Source: Notolepis coatsorum (Eukaryota; Chordata; Actinopteri; Aulopiformes; Paralepididae). From it: a DNA stretch of 64,000 nucleotides. The notes under the pieces were generated by a model. It ran no database searches, was not told the DNA's origin, and worked only from the letters and a program-made list of their open reading frames with translations. The stretch spans positions 111,814,251 to 111,878,250 of the forward strand of contig OZ020594.1 of the NCBI GenBank assembly GCA_963971535.1, read 5' to 3'. Each line of letters begins with the position of its first letter. The stretch's first letter is position 1. This document shows positions 44,581 to 55,100 of the stretch, one piece after another. The position numbers were made by a program, and so were the translations under genes.

Positions 44581-46037
44581 ACTCCATGGCCTTACAGCTG
44601 TTTATCTGTGAAGAGGATGTTCCCCCTGAGCAGCAGGAGAGGAGCCCCAGTCTGGTCCAGGAGGAGCCAGAGCTCCTACAGATGAAAGAGGAACAGGAGG
44701 AACTGTGGATCAGTCAGGAGGGAGAGGAGCTTCCTGTCTCTGTGAAGAGTGAACATGATGAAGAGAAACCTCAGTCCTCACAGCTCAGCCAAACCCAGGA
44801 CACAGAGCCCCTCCAGATTAAAGAGGAACAGGAGGAACTGTGTCAAGATCTAGAGGAGGCTGATGGCTCCAAGATGACCCTACAACCTATGAAATGTGAA
44901 AATGAAGGTGAGAACACTCTGTCCTCACAACTCAGCCAAAACCGGGACCCAGAGCAGATTAAAGATGAACTAGATCAAGGGCTGGAAGAAGCTGATCTCT
45001 CCAAGATCACAGTAGACCCAGTGAAATGTGAAGATGGTCAAGAGAACGCTCTGTCCTTCCAGCCTCTTCAAACCCAAAGGGAGAAAAACAGAGAAGCATA
45101 CTCTTTACCCAGCACCTCAACTGAACACATGAAAACAGAACCTGAAGGAGAGGACTGTGGAGTAGCAGAACTAACCAGTAACTTAGATCCAGCTGGTGAT
45201 TTAGAACCAACTAGAGATAGCCAGCCTCTCTCTTCAGACTGTTCTCTAACTGAGACTGATGACAGTGATGACAGTTCTGGAGCTGAGACTGATGACGGTG
45301 ATGATGACAGTTCTGGAGCTGAGACTGATGATGGTGATGATGACAGTTCTGGAGCTGAGACTGATGATAGTGATAAATGGAAGGAGAGTGGCGGTCCAGG
45401 TTTGATGGCAGTAAAACAAAAGACACAGAAAATACAAACGTTGTCTAACAGGCCTGGGTTCAGCAAGAAGAGAGATCTGAAGATACACGTAAAAAATTAT
45501 ACCGGAGTGAAATCATTTGGTTGTTCAGTTTGTGGGAAAGGGTTCAGTAGGAAGGCATATCTGAAGACACACATGATAACTCATACTGGAGAGAAACCAT
45601 TTAGATGTTCAGTTTGTGGGAAAGGGTTCAGTATGAAGGCAGTTCTGAAGCGTCACATGATAACTCATACTGGAGAGAAACCTTTAAGCTGTTCAATTTG
45701 TGGGAAAGGGATCAGTAGGAAGGGAAATCTGAAGACACACATGAGAACACATACTGGAGAGAAACCATTTAGTTGTTCAGTTTGTGGGAAAGGGTTCAAT
45801 CTGCAAACAGATCTGAAGAGACACATGAGAACACATACTGGAGAGAAACCATTTAGTTGTTCAGTTTGTGGGAAAGGGTTCAATGACCAAGGAAATCTGA
45901 AGAAACACATGATAACTCATACTGGAGAGAAGCTATTTAGTTGTTCAGTTTGTGGGAAAGGGTTCAATGCTAAAGGAAATATGAAGAGACACACTAGAAC
46001 TCATACAGGAAAGAAACCATTTCGTTGTTCTGTTTAA
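44581..46037 (+). CDS. C2H2 zinc-finger protein A, terminal exon with six fingers
   Basis: Probable DNA-binding transcription regulator acting in the nucleus. The exon starts after the acceptor at 44580; the in-frame codons upstream are intronic. The first part (SMALQLFICEEDVPPEQQER, EEPELLQMKEEQEELW) is an acidic exon typical of fish multi-finger genes, and includes three related IKEEQEEL-type units. Four [16 protein letters not shown] acidic repeats lie at about residues 245-290. After a degenerate first finger (GFSKKRDLKIHVKN) come six canonical fingers with C-x2-C and H-x3-H and TGEKPF linkers. A seventh is cut off after PFRCSV by the stop at 46035-46037. AATAAA lies 22 bp downstream. KRAB, SCAN and BTB are absent. 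A paralogous copy lies inverted at 62.5-64 kb. Confidence 0.85.
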
Positions 46038-46058
46038 GCTGAAAGTAGACTTGAAAAG

Positions 46059-46064
46059 AATAAA
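46059..46064 (+). promoter_or_regulatory. Polyadenylation signal of gene A
   Basis: AATAAA lies 22 bp after the stop codon in a normal context. Its position fits early termination at this stop. Confidence 0.6.
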
Positions 46065-46377
46065 GACAACAGGTCCCCAAACACAGTTTGCAATATATTA
46101 AATAGAAACCCCATGTACTTTTTTAGAAGAAGAACACACACACATGCGAGATGGGCGATACACAGGAACACTCACACACACATGCACTGATGAAATGTCT
46201 CTCTGCACTTTTCCCATCCCGTCATCCTTCCCCCCCAAGGGCAGCCGGGAGCAGACATGGGCTGTGGCGTGGGCCGCGCCCGGGGACCAATCCAAGTGCT
46301 CCTGTCCATCTTCGTCAGGGACGCGACAGCGTTAGCCATCTGTTCTGCATGTTTTTCCTTTGGGTTTATCTTATCTG

Positions 46378-46396
46378 GAGGGGAAACCCTTGCGAG
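46378..46396 (-). mobile_element. Right-hand (3') piece of the SINE split by the gypsy element
   Basis: Minus-strand CTCGCAAGGGTTTCCCCTCC continues the SINE sequence at 55101-55259 across the gypsy insertion; the CGAG duplication is shared. Confidence 0.5.
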
Positions 46397-46598
46397 TGTA
46401 ACAGGTTAATATGTCCCTCTTGTGAATTTCGCCAAAACACCCTTTTTTCATTGTTTTGTTTATTATTATTATTTTATTATCAAAAGTCTTTTGTTTTGAA
46501 ACATCGTCACTTCCTGCCGAAGTGACGTATTTCCCCTCGCGTCTCTCATTTCTGAGCGTGCTTCCCTCTCGCGCCAGTTTCTCTGGAATTGTTAAGAG

Positions 46599-46828
46599 GT
46601 AAGGACTGCTCTGTGGTTCTAGACATATCTTTGGGTTAAAAGAGCATTATTGTGGTGTAAATGTATGGATAAGTTGCTGGGCAATGAACCAGATTATATA
46701 CATTAACTATCTATGTTGAAGAGTAACATTTGTGCACTTTCTGTGGAGTTATTTAGAAGTGACGATCTTTTCTGTGTAACACATTGAGTAGGCTTCAACC
46801 CTGACGCTGTTGCATGTCTTCCCATTAG
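46599..46828 (+). other. Intron-like segment in the 5' LTR (230 bp)
   Basis: It begins GTAAGGACTG after TTGTTAAGAG and ends TCTTCCCATTAG before AATCTAAGAA. The same 230 bp are present in the 3' LTR (54346-54575). The segment is missing, exactly at these boundaries, from the second copy of the flanks at 47090-47194. Confidence 0.8.
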
Positions 46829-47089
46829 AATCTAAGAACCAAGGCGCCATCTTGTGGCCAAAAAGGATAAGACAAGACATTAATCCCAACAGGTAATGGG
46901 TCCATCTTACTAATGGTTTTGTTTATTATTTTAATGTATTTGTTTAATAGGCAATGAGTCAATCTTATTATTGGCATATTGTATTATTTTGTATCTGTTT
47001 TAACAGATGGATGAGTGACCCATATTGTATTATTTTTGGTATTGAGTTGTATTTACTTCATGTGCTATTTCAATGTGAATTAAAATGGG

Positions 47090-47194
47090 AGTTTCTCTGG
47101 AATTGTTAAGAGAATCTAAGAACCAAGGCGCCATCTTGTGGCCAAAAAGGATAAGACAAGACATTAATCCCTGTGTGTATTTGGGTTTTGACAG
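47090..47194 (+). repeat. Exact copy of the LTR flanks with the intron-like segment removed
   Basis: 105 bp = 23 bp (as 46576-46598) joined directly to 82 bp (as 54576-54657 in the 3' LTR), with no mismatch seen. The junction reads TTGTTAAGAG|AATCTAAGAA. The identical arrangement is at 54913-55017. Confidence 0.9.
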
Positions 47195-47278
47195 GGTGAA
47201 TAAACAACCTGAGATCCAGTCCTGCCTGATTATTGACAGTACACCAGAACACAACGCAAGCTAAACCATCGGTTACAT

Positions 47279-47296
47279 TGGTGCCGTCGACCTTCG
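47279..47296 (+). other. Putative primer-binding site
   Basis: TGGTGCCGTCGACC starts one base after the 5' LTR. TGG fits pairing with a tRNA CCA end; the tRNA was not identified. Confidence 0.5.
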
Positions 47297-47572
47297 GATT
47301 CATCTGCCATCGATGTCGTCTCGATCGCCGAAGGAAGCTGAAGATCGCCTTCGTTTCAAGTTGGTCACTCTTGGCCGTGTGGGGCATTTTGAATAAGGTT
47401 TAAAAAAAAAAAAAAAAAAAAAAAGAGAAAAGGCTGAAAAAAAAAGGAGAATAATTACTTTAAAGTGTCAAATAGGAACATTGGATTATTGGATATTGTG
47501 TGACTATATATATATGTACTTATGTACGTATGATTTTTATTTTTGTATAGTTCTTTCAATTTTTCAATTGGC

Positions 47573-49159
47573 ATGGAACCAGCAGCTAACTCAGAAGGGG
47601 CTGGGGTCTCTGAAGGAGAGAGTTTATCTGGGGTGGGCTTTGGGAGAGGTTGGTTTTTGGGTGATGAAGGCCAAACGCCTAGGGTGGGTGGGTTGCAAAC
47701 CCCACGGTTTTGTTCCACTGGTAACCGGGTCCCCCGGTATGAATTGGCAAGCCCACAAACAGCTTCTCATGTAGATGAAGGCCAAACGCCTAGGGCGGGT
47801 GGGTTGCAAACCCCACGGTTTTGTTCCACTGGTGGCCAGGTCCCCCGGTATGAATTACCAAGCCCACAAACAGCTTCTCACGTAGAGTTGAGTGCTCTCA
47901 TCTCAGAGTTGGCCAGTCAGATTGGTCAGTCGATTGCGACCCAGTTACAGGGTGACAGGGGTGTTAATAGGTCCATGTCAGCAGAGAGCCCTAAATCGGA
48001 GCAGAGAGCCCCCGAGTTGAATTTGTCAGGTGTAAAGCTCGTCATGCAGTCCGAAGTTAAGGAGAAACCAATTTTCAGGGGCGATGGCAGTGATAAATAC
48101 TCCGTTCGTGAGTGGGTGGAAGTAATGGGGGTGTATCTTATAAAGAAAAACACACCAAAACACCAACAGTCACAAGAGATACTGTCTAAGCTAATGGGGG
48201 GGGGGGCGAAAGATGTAGTGAGAATTACTCTACGACACAACCCCACACTCGACCCCATTAAGACTCCCGACCTGATCTTTGACATTCTGAAGCAGCACTT
48301 CGGTGAGCTATCCTACTCATCCATGCCCATGGCTGACTTTTATAATATCAAGCCACTGCAGCGGGAGGGAGTGATGGAGTACTGGGTGAGACTGAACAAT
48401 GCCATTGATATTGCAGACAAGTGTCTAAAGAGGCAGGGGCGTAGTGTGGAGGATCCAGGACGTGAAGTGTCGATGATGTTCATCAAGTACTGTCCAGACC
48501 CGGTCCTTTTTAACAGGCTCAGCATCAGAGCGGCTGAAGAATGGTCGACCAGCGAGGTTCAGGAGCGCATCGACAGCCACCAGCGTGAGCTCAGGTCATC
48601 GCAAGGCCGTTCTCAAGCCCCGCAGATACATGTACTGAGCCACACCCAGACGGCCATACCACAGCACATGGAGAGACCACCGCCAGTGCATGTCAGCACA
48701 GCTTCACATCTCTCAGCTGTCTCAACTGCGGCAGCATACGATGTGGCATCGGTCTCAGCACTAACCCCACAGCTTTCGCCCACAGCAGCCCAGTTCATTC
48801 CGGCTCCAACAGCCGCTCTCACTCCACAACTTCCCCAGGTGCTAATCGCCCCTCACCCGGTACCAGTGGCCACTGCTCAACCTGGTTTTGAGCCAGGTCA
48901 TCGCCAGCCGGCTCCGGGCCTCACTGCAGAGGCCGACGTAGATGGCATGCGTGCTCTATTCAGCCTCTTGGGTCGCATGATGACACAGCAGAATGTGCAG
49001 GTGGCAGCCCATGCACCGGCACCGGCCCCGCCAAGACAGTTTGCTTCGGGTCCTTTTCAGACGAGGAACTGCCGGGTCTGCGGTGATACCGGCCACTCCA
49101 CGCTCATGCACTGCAGGAGAGAGAATCTGTGCCTCTCATGCTTCACTCCAGGTCATTGA
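47573..49159 (+). CDS. gag of the young gypsy element
   Basis: The likely start is the ATG at 47573 (MEPAANSEG); an upstream in-frame ATG at 47543 is also possible. The N-terminus contains two copies of a 37-residue unit (DEGQTPR(V/A)GGLQTPRF..., 111 bp apart). A capsid-like helical region follows (EWVEVMGVYLIKKN, GAKDVVRITLRHNP, SSMPMADFYNIKPLQREGVM, YCPDPVLFNRLS), then a Pro/Ala/Gln-rich linker. The C-terminus has a knuckle CRVCGDTGHSTLMHC and the start of a second (CLSCFTPGH). The stop TGA falls inside that second knuckle: the codons after it would supply the missing Cys (KRDC). The pol frame overlaps by about 70 bp in the -1 frame. Confidence 0.85.
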   Translation: MEPAANSEGAGVSEGESLSGVGFGRGWFLGDEGQTPRVGGLQTPRFCSTGNRVPRYELASPQTASHVDEGQTPRAGGLQTPRFCSTGGQVPRYELPSPQTASHVELSALISELASQIGQSIATQLQGDRGVNRSMSAESPKSEQRAPELNLSGVKLVMQSEVKEKPIFRGDGSDKYSVREWVEVMGVYLIKKNTPKHQQSQEILSKLMGGGAKDVVRITLRHNPTLDPIKTPDLIFDILKQHFGELSYSSMPMADFYNIKPLQREGVMEYWVRLNNAIDIADKCLKRQGRSVEDPGREVSMMFIKYCPDPVLFNRLSIRAAEEWSTSEVQERIDSHQRELRSSQGRSQAPQIHVLSHTQTAIPQHMERPPPVHVSTASHLSAVSTAAAYDVASVSALTPQLSPTAAQFIPAPTAALTPQLPQVLIAPHPVPVATAQPGFEPGHRQPAPGLTAEADVDGMRALFSLLGRMMTQQNVQVAAHAPAPAPPRQFASGPFQTRNCRVCGDTGHSTLMHCRRENLCLSCFTPGH

Positions 49160-52100
49160 AAGAGAGACTGCAACAGGCGTGGACAGAGGCAGTCAGGTCA
49201 GGGCGACCCCAGTCGGGATCAGCCTTCGGGAAACTAGAACACCCACACTCAGAGAGGGGCAGTGTGGGGGGTGGACAGCAGACCCTCAGTGAAGATGAGT
49301 CAAGTCTCGAGCTTCTCTATGTTAACACCTGTTCAGCCATGCCAGAATGCGAAGTCGTGGTTCAAAGATCAGCAGAGGTGCCAGCTTTCAGTGAATTGTT
49401 CTACACTCAGGTCACAGTGAATGACAGAGTTGGACTGAAGGGCATGATTGATTCAGGATCCATGGCTTGCACCCTGAATGAGGAGGCAGAATGTAAGCTC
49501 AGAGAAGCTGGGGCCCTAGTGGGAGAACCTCAGTCAGCAGGAAGGATTATGCTGGTTGGCTGTGGAGGAAAACAGACCCACCCCAAATACATATATGACT
49601 TAACACTGACCATCTACGGAGTGAAATGCTTCGTCCCTGTTCTAGTGGTCCCAGGTCAGCGCGATGACCTCATCATCGGATCAAACGTTCTCAAGCACCT
49701 AATGAGTGTCATGAAAGGTAGTGACACCTACTGGAAACTCATATCTGCGGCAGGCAAGCATTCGCCGCCTGATCATGAGCAGTTCTTGGATATGATGTCA
49801 TGTACCACCAGATGGAGGGGAGACGAGGCCCCCGACAGGATCGGCACTGTGAAGTTACCCCATGCCATCACGCTGCTCCCTCAACGCGAATACCTGGTGT
49901 GGGGCAGGCTGCCCAGCAATGTGCCAGTGTCTCCAGGAAGCACGGTCATCGTGGAGCCTTGCACCTCTAAGGCCAGACCGAGAGACGTGCTTGTTGGGCG
50001 GGTTATCACGCCAATGTGGGGAGATCGGTGGGTGCCTGTGAAGATGACCAACCTCTCACCCAGACCAATCACTCTGAAACGCAACTCCAAGGTCGCAGAT
50101 GTCTCACCTTGCCTTGCGGTGGAAGACCTAGACATCCAGCAGGGCTCCTGCACGATGGAGGCAGGAAGGCCAGGACAGGGTATCAGGCCGGCTGCCACAG
50201 ATACCGACCTCAGGGACAGGCTCTCCACCCTCGGATTGAGTGCCCTCGACATCGACTCGTGCCACGCCAGCTTACATTCTAAGAAGGAGCTTGTTGAGCT
50301 TGTCGAAGACTACCAGGATATATTCTCCAGGCACTCACTTGACTGCGGCAAAGCAGAGGGGTTTGTACATCGCATCCGCCTGACAGATGACCGGCCGTTC
50401 CGCATGCCATACAGGAGAGTGCCCCCTGCCCACTATGAACATCTCCGGCAGGTGCTCACAGGGATGGAGGAGATGGACATCATCCGCAAATCCATCAGCG
50501 AATATGAATCTCCCCTCGTCATGGTCTGGAAGAAGGATGGTGGGCTGAGGATTTGTACAGATTTCAGATGGCTGAATGCTCGGACTCTGAAGGATGCCCA
50601 TCCGCTTCCTCACCAAGCCGACTGTCTGGCAGCTCTCGGAGGCAATGCCTTCTTCAGCACAATGGACCTAACCTCCGGGTTTTACAACGTCCCCATGTGC
50701 GAGGAAGACAAAAAGTACACTGCCTTCATGACACCGATTGGCCTGTACGAATACAACAGAATGCCACAGGGACTCTGCAACAGTCCAGCTTCCTTTATGC
50801 GGATGATGTTGGATATCTTTGGCAGTCTCAACTTCACCAGTTTGCTCTGCTACCTGGATGACCTCCTTGTATTTGGCCCCACCGAAGAGGAAGCCCTTAG
50901 CAGGCTGCGAGTGGTCTTCCAGAAGCTGAGGGGCAGTAATCTCAAGCTGAGTCCGAAGAAATGTCATCTTCTGCGGGAGTCAGTCAAGTTCCTTGGTCAC
51001 GTAATCGACCGGAGTGGTGTTGCTGTGGACCCAACAAAGGTGGATGTGATTTCTAACATGCCAAGGGAGGCCGTAATGGAGGAGGATGGCTGCACTCCCT
51101 CCGTGAAGAGGCTTAGGTCCTTCTTGGGCATGGTATTTTTCTACCAGAGCTTCATCCCTGGATGCTCCGCCATCGCCAAGCCTCTGTTTGCCCTGACAGG
51201 GGGCCAGAAGAGGAAGGGCCGTGGTGGAAGGAGTGCCGGCATGTTCAGGAAGTTGACCGCAGCAGACTGGAGTCCTGCATGTGAGGAAGCCTTTCATAGG
51301 CTCAAGAGGGAGCTCCTCAGCTGTGCTGTGCTGGCTCATCCAGACTTTTCGAGGCCCTTCATCTTGTCTGTCGATGCATCTCTGGACGGACTAGGGGCAG
51401 TCTTGTCACAGCTACCCGCTGGAGAGGATAAGGCACGCCCCATCGCCTTTGCCAGCAAAAGCCTCAGCAAGTCACAGCAGAGATATCCCGCCTATCGTCT
51501 TGAATTCTTGGCTTTGAAGTGGAGCGTTACGGAGAAGTTCAGTCACTGGCTGAAAGGGCACGGCTTCACGGTGTGGACTGACAACAACCCACTCACCCAC
51601 ATACTGACGAAGCCCAAGCTTGACGCTTATGAACAGCGATGGGTGGACAAGTTGTCGGCCTACAACTTCGACTTGAAATACATCCCAGGTCCAAAGAATG
51701 TTGTTGCAGACGCACTCAGCCGTGACCCCTTCACTTCTCCCATCAGCAGGCGTCTCATTCAGGAACCCTACAGTAGCTTGGTGCATGAAGCAGAGGGTGA
51801 AGAAGCTGGCAGAGTGCAGGATGCTTTCAGGCTTAGCATCCAGCATGTTCAAGTGGTCCAGGGATCTGAGTCCGCACCGGACATGGCTGGTTCCTGCGGC
51901 TCCTCTGAAGTAAGGGCTGCCCTGCTGCATCACAGTGACTGGACGGCTACTGCAGAGAACAGGGCTCCTTGCCTCGTTCACCAGGTACAGCAGCTGCAAC
52001 CTGCTGGTCAAGATACCTTGCCTTCATTCACCTTACGTGAGCTGGAGGATCACCAGCTTCAAGATTCTGCCATCGCCGGTGTGCTGCCATTCGTTGTCCG

Positions 52101-52757
52101 CAAGCGACGTCCTTCCAGGCGGGAGAGAAATGGTATAGATGCAAGATCATTGGCTGTGCTGAAACATTGGGAGAAGCTCAAGGTCAGAGACAGTGTCTTG
52201 TACAGGGAGACAAGAGACCCAGTAAGCAAGATAAAGAGGCTTCAGTTGGTGCTGCCGGCAAGTCTGATGGACAAGGCGTTGGAGGGAGTGCATGATTTGG
52301 CAGGACACCAAGGTCGGGCCAGAACCCTCCATCTGGCAAGGCAACGTTTCTTCTGGCCTAACATGGAGAGGGATGTGAAGGAGTACGTTCGGTGCTGTGA
52401 GAGGTGTGTGCTTGCTAAGACTCCAGAACCTGCAGCGCGAGCCCCGTTGGAGAGCATAAAGACCTCAGCTCCCATGGAACTCGTCTGCATCGACTTCTGG
52501 TCAGCGGAAGACAAGAACAAGAACTCTGTTGACGTGCTTGTGATAACTGATCACTTCACGAAAATGGCACATGCCTTCCCATGCAGGAACCAGACGGCCA
52601 AACAGATTGCCAGGAAGCTGTGGGACGGTGTTTTCTGTACCTACGCGTTCCCTGAGCGCATTCACTCAGACCAGGGTGCCAACTTTGAGAGTGAACTGGT
52701 GTCCGAGCTGCTGCAGTTGTCTGGTGTGGCCAAGTCTCATACCACGCCTATCACCCC
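49087..52757 (+). CDS. pol of the young gypsy: protease, RT, RNase H, integrase (frameshifted near the end)
   Basis: The frame is open from 49087 and is -1 relative to gag; the first ATG is at 49129. Protease: GMIDSGSMACTL (Asp codon at 49450) and VGCGGKQ. RT: CTDFRWLN, FFSTMDLTSGFYN, MPQGLCNSP, catalytic YLDD at 50851-50862. RNase H: SVDASLDGLGAVLSQ, WTDNNPLTHI. Integrase: HHCC finger HDLAGHQG ... CERCVLAK, core CIDFWSAED and HSDQGANFES. The frame is then lost at about 52747, where one base appears missing; this frame terminates at 52863 with unrelated residues. The third catalytic residue (Glu) is therefore in another frame. Element-encoded replication proteins act in cytoplasmic particles and, for integrase, in the nucleus. 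Confidence 0.9.
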
Positions 52758-53840
52758 ATGGGCAACGGGGGCACAGAGTGGTTCAATCGCACCCTGGGAA
52801 ATATGTTGCGAGCACTCCCTCTCAGAGCCAAGCAAGAATGGCCTCAACAGATCCAGACGCTGACCTTTGCCTACAACGCGACCGTCCATGAGACCACTGG
52901 CTATGCGCCGTTCCACCTGATGTTTGGGCGTGTGCCGAGGCTTTCGGTGGACGTTGTATTCAGGTCTGCCCTGCATGATCCCGTTGTGGTGGATTTTAGC
53001 AGCTACTCTAGGACCCTCCAGACTTACCTGTCTGAGGCTGCCAGAATCGCTCAACAGCACACCGCCAAAGAGCAAGCGCACCAGGCTGGTCAGTACAATA
53101 AGAAGGTCAAGGGCGTCAGTCTACAAGTTGGGGATCGTGTGCTGCTGGCCAACAAGGGAGAACGGGGCAAGAGGAAGCTAGCTGATAAGTGGGAGCCTGT
53201 GGTGTACACTGTTGTCGAGAAAAACCCCAAGCTTCATATCTACAAAATCTGTGATGTCTCGGGCCGGCAGAAGGTCGTCCACAGGAACCTGCTGTTGGAT
53301 GTCAGTTTCCTCCCTGTTCGGGATCGACTGGAGGATCAGTATTCAGACATCTCATCCGATGCTGGTGATCTCAGTGGCTTGGACGACGAGTCTTCTAGGG
53401 AGCGGACATCATCGTGGGTCCTGTCTGACTCAGACCGAAATGAGGATGGAAGCACAGTGGCAGATGTCGTTGACTCGCCTCCCTCTGATCACGTGGATGA
53501 CGCACTGACTGACACAGCCTCCACTCTGGCCAGTTGTCCACTTGACTCTAAAGAGACACAGACTGTCCCTGTTGTCGACTCGGACATGCCACAGACCTCT
53601 GAACACAGACGTGACAGCCCTCAGCCCGACCTATCTCAAACCTTTAGCAGCCGACATGACAGACCACTCTCAGGGTTGCCCGAGCATGATTCTGTCCAAG
53701 TTCCGATTGCGGGTGGGGTAGTCACAAGGGCGGGGAGGATGGTCAAGCCAGTCAATAGGCTCATAGAGAACATGGTTCAGAAACCTGTTAATTGGGGTCT
53801 GTTGCCGCCTCGCAAGGCATGGTGTGGCATAAAGCTTTAG
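52758..53840 (+). CDS. Integrase C-terminal part, displaced by a frameshift
   Basis: It continues the integrase core after the lost base, starting MGNGG and then TEWFNRTLGNM, which contains the catalytic Glu (codon 52776-52778). The C-terminal domain has RVLLANKGERGKRKLADKW and KVVHRNLLLD blocks, as in the older copy. A long Ser/Asp-rich tail follows, ending VTRAGRMVKPVNRLIENM and a stop at 53840. The older copy has the same tail (FGRLIKPVSRLIQTM), so it belongs to the element. No envelope-like protein follows. Confidence 0.9.
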   Translation: MGNGGTEWFNRTLGNMLRALPLRAKQEWPQQIQTLTFAYNATVHETTGYAPFHLMFGRVPRLSVDVVFRSALHDPVVVDFSSYSRTLQTYLSEAARIAQQHTAKEQAHQAGQYNKKVKGVSLQVGDRVLLANKGERGKRKLADKWEPVVYTVVEKNPKLHIYKICDVSGRQKVVHRNLLLDVSFLPVRDRLEDQYSDISSDAGDLSGLDDESSRERTSSWVLSDSDRNEDGSTVADVVDSPPSDHVDDALTDTASTLASCPLDSKETQTVPVVDSDMPQTSEHRRDSPQPDLSQTFSSRHDRPLSGLPEHDSVQVPIAGGVVTRAGRMVKPVNRLIENMVQKPVNWGLLPPRKAWCGIKL

Positions 53841-54127
53841 AGTCACTTCATACACATATTTATAAATGGGACCGATAGGACGCTGTCGCATATGAGTGCC
53901 TGGGGATCGGGTGTAATGGGGTGTAGACTGCACCTCTATGTTCTTGAAGGGTTGGGGGTTTGGCCAACCTGTAACGCCTTTTAATCTGTTTTACGGATAG
54001 TTTTTTTTTCAACTGAACTCAGAGATTAGATCTTTGTGTTGACTGATCCAGAGGGGTAGAATTGAGCGGTGTCTTATGCGCGTCCTTAGTGTTGAAGTGC
54101 AGCTTTGGTGCTAGGTGATTTTGGGGA

Positions 54128-54143
54128 AATTCAGGGGGGTGAA
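54128..54143 (+). other. Polypurine tract of the young gypsy
   Basis: AAATTCAGGGGGGTGAA immediately precedes the 3' LTR start (54144). Confidence 0.7.
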
Positions 54144-55100
54144 TGTAACAGGTTAATATGTCCCTCTTGTGAATTTCGCCAAAACACCCTTTTTTCATTG
54201 TTTTGTTTATTATTATTATTTTATTATCAAAAGTCTTTTGTTTTGAAACATCGTCACTTCCTGCCGAAGTGACGTATTTCCCCTCGCGTCTCTCATTTCT
54301 GAGCGTGCTTCCCTCTCGCGCCAGTTTCTCTGGAATTGTTAAGAGGTAAGGACTGCTCTGTGGTTCTAGACATATCTTTGGGTTAAAAGAGCATTATTGT
54401 GGTGTAAATGTATGGATAAGTTGCTGGGCAATGAACCAGATTATATACATTAACTATCTATGTTGAAGAGTAACATTTGTGCACTTTCTGTGGAGTTATT
54501 TAGAAGTGACGATCTTTTCTGTGTAACACATTGAGTAGGCTTCAACCCTGACGCTGTTGCATGTCTTCCCATTAGAATCTAAGAACCAAGGCGCCATCTT
54601 GTGGCCAAAAAGGATAAGACAAGACATTAATCCCTGTGTGTATTTGGGTTTTGACAGGTAAAGATTGAATCTTATCAGTGGTTTTGTTTATTATTTTAAT
54701 GTATCTGGTTAACAGGTAATGGGTCCATCTTACTAATGGTTTTGTTTATTATTTTAATGTATTTGTTTAATAGGCAATGAGTCAATCTTATTATTGGCAT
54801 ATTGTATTATTTTGTATCTGTTTTAACAGATGGATGAGTGACCCATATTGTATTATTTTTGGTATTGAGTTGTATTTACTTCATGTGCTATTTCAATGTG
54901 AATTAAAATGGGAGTTTCTCTGGAATTGTTAAGAGAATCTAAGAACCAAGGCGCCATCTTGTGGCCAAAAAGGATAAGACAAGACATTAATCCCTGTGTG
55001 TATTTGGGTTTTGACAGGGTGAATAAACAACCTGAGATCCAGTCCCGCCTGATTATTGACAGTACACCAGAACACAACGCAAGCTAAACCATCGGTTACA
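54144..55100 (+). repeat. 3' LTR (957 bp)
   Basis: Contains the intron-like segment (54346-54575), the flanks (23 bp 54323-54345; 82 bp 54576-54657) and the intron-less copy (54913-55017). Between 54658 and 54887 lie about four 56-58-bp units. The first begins GTAAAGATTG right after TTTTGACAG, and the units end in AACAG or AATAG, so each looks like a small GT...AG segment. The 76 bp missing in the 5' LTR are 54635-54710. Confidence 0.95.

Larger units (their letters stand above)
46397..47277 (+). repeat. 5' LTR (881 bp)
   Basis: It starts TGTAACAGG and ends GGTTACA. Relative to the 3' LTR it lacks 76 bp right after AATCCC at 46887. An intron-like segment, its flanking exon-like pieces and a second copy of the joined pieces are annotated separately. 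About 58-bp tandem units (GTAATGGGTC..., GCAATGAGTC...) follow. Confidence 0.95.
46397..55100 (+). mobile_element. Ty3/gypsy retrotransposon, nearly intact, TSD CGAG
   Basis: The 5' LTR is 46397-47277 and the 3' LTR 54144-55100. CGAG duplicates flank them at 46393-46396 and 55101-55104. The order is gag, protease, RT, RNase H, integrase, which defines the Ty3/gypsy (Metaviridae) layout. The LTRs differ by one substitution that I can see (C/T near 47233 and 55046) and one 76-bp indel, so the insertion is young. The reading frame is broken by a single-base deletion in the integrase, so this copy is not autonomous. Confidence 0.95.

Noticed and set aside
49100..49160. Programmed -1 slippery heptamer at the gag-pol overlap
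   Set aside because: No X-XXY-YYZ heptamer is visible in the overlap; the mechanism of pol expression is left open.
50335..52011. Minus-strand frames under the gypsy pol
   Set aside because: Shadow frames of a clearly coding plus-strand gene.
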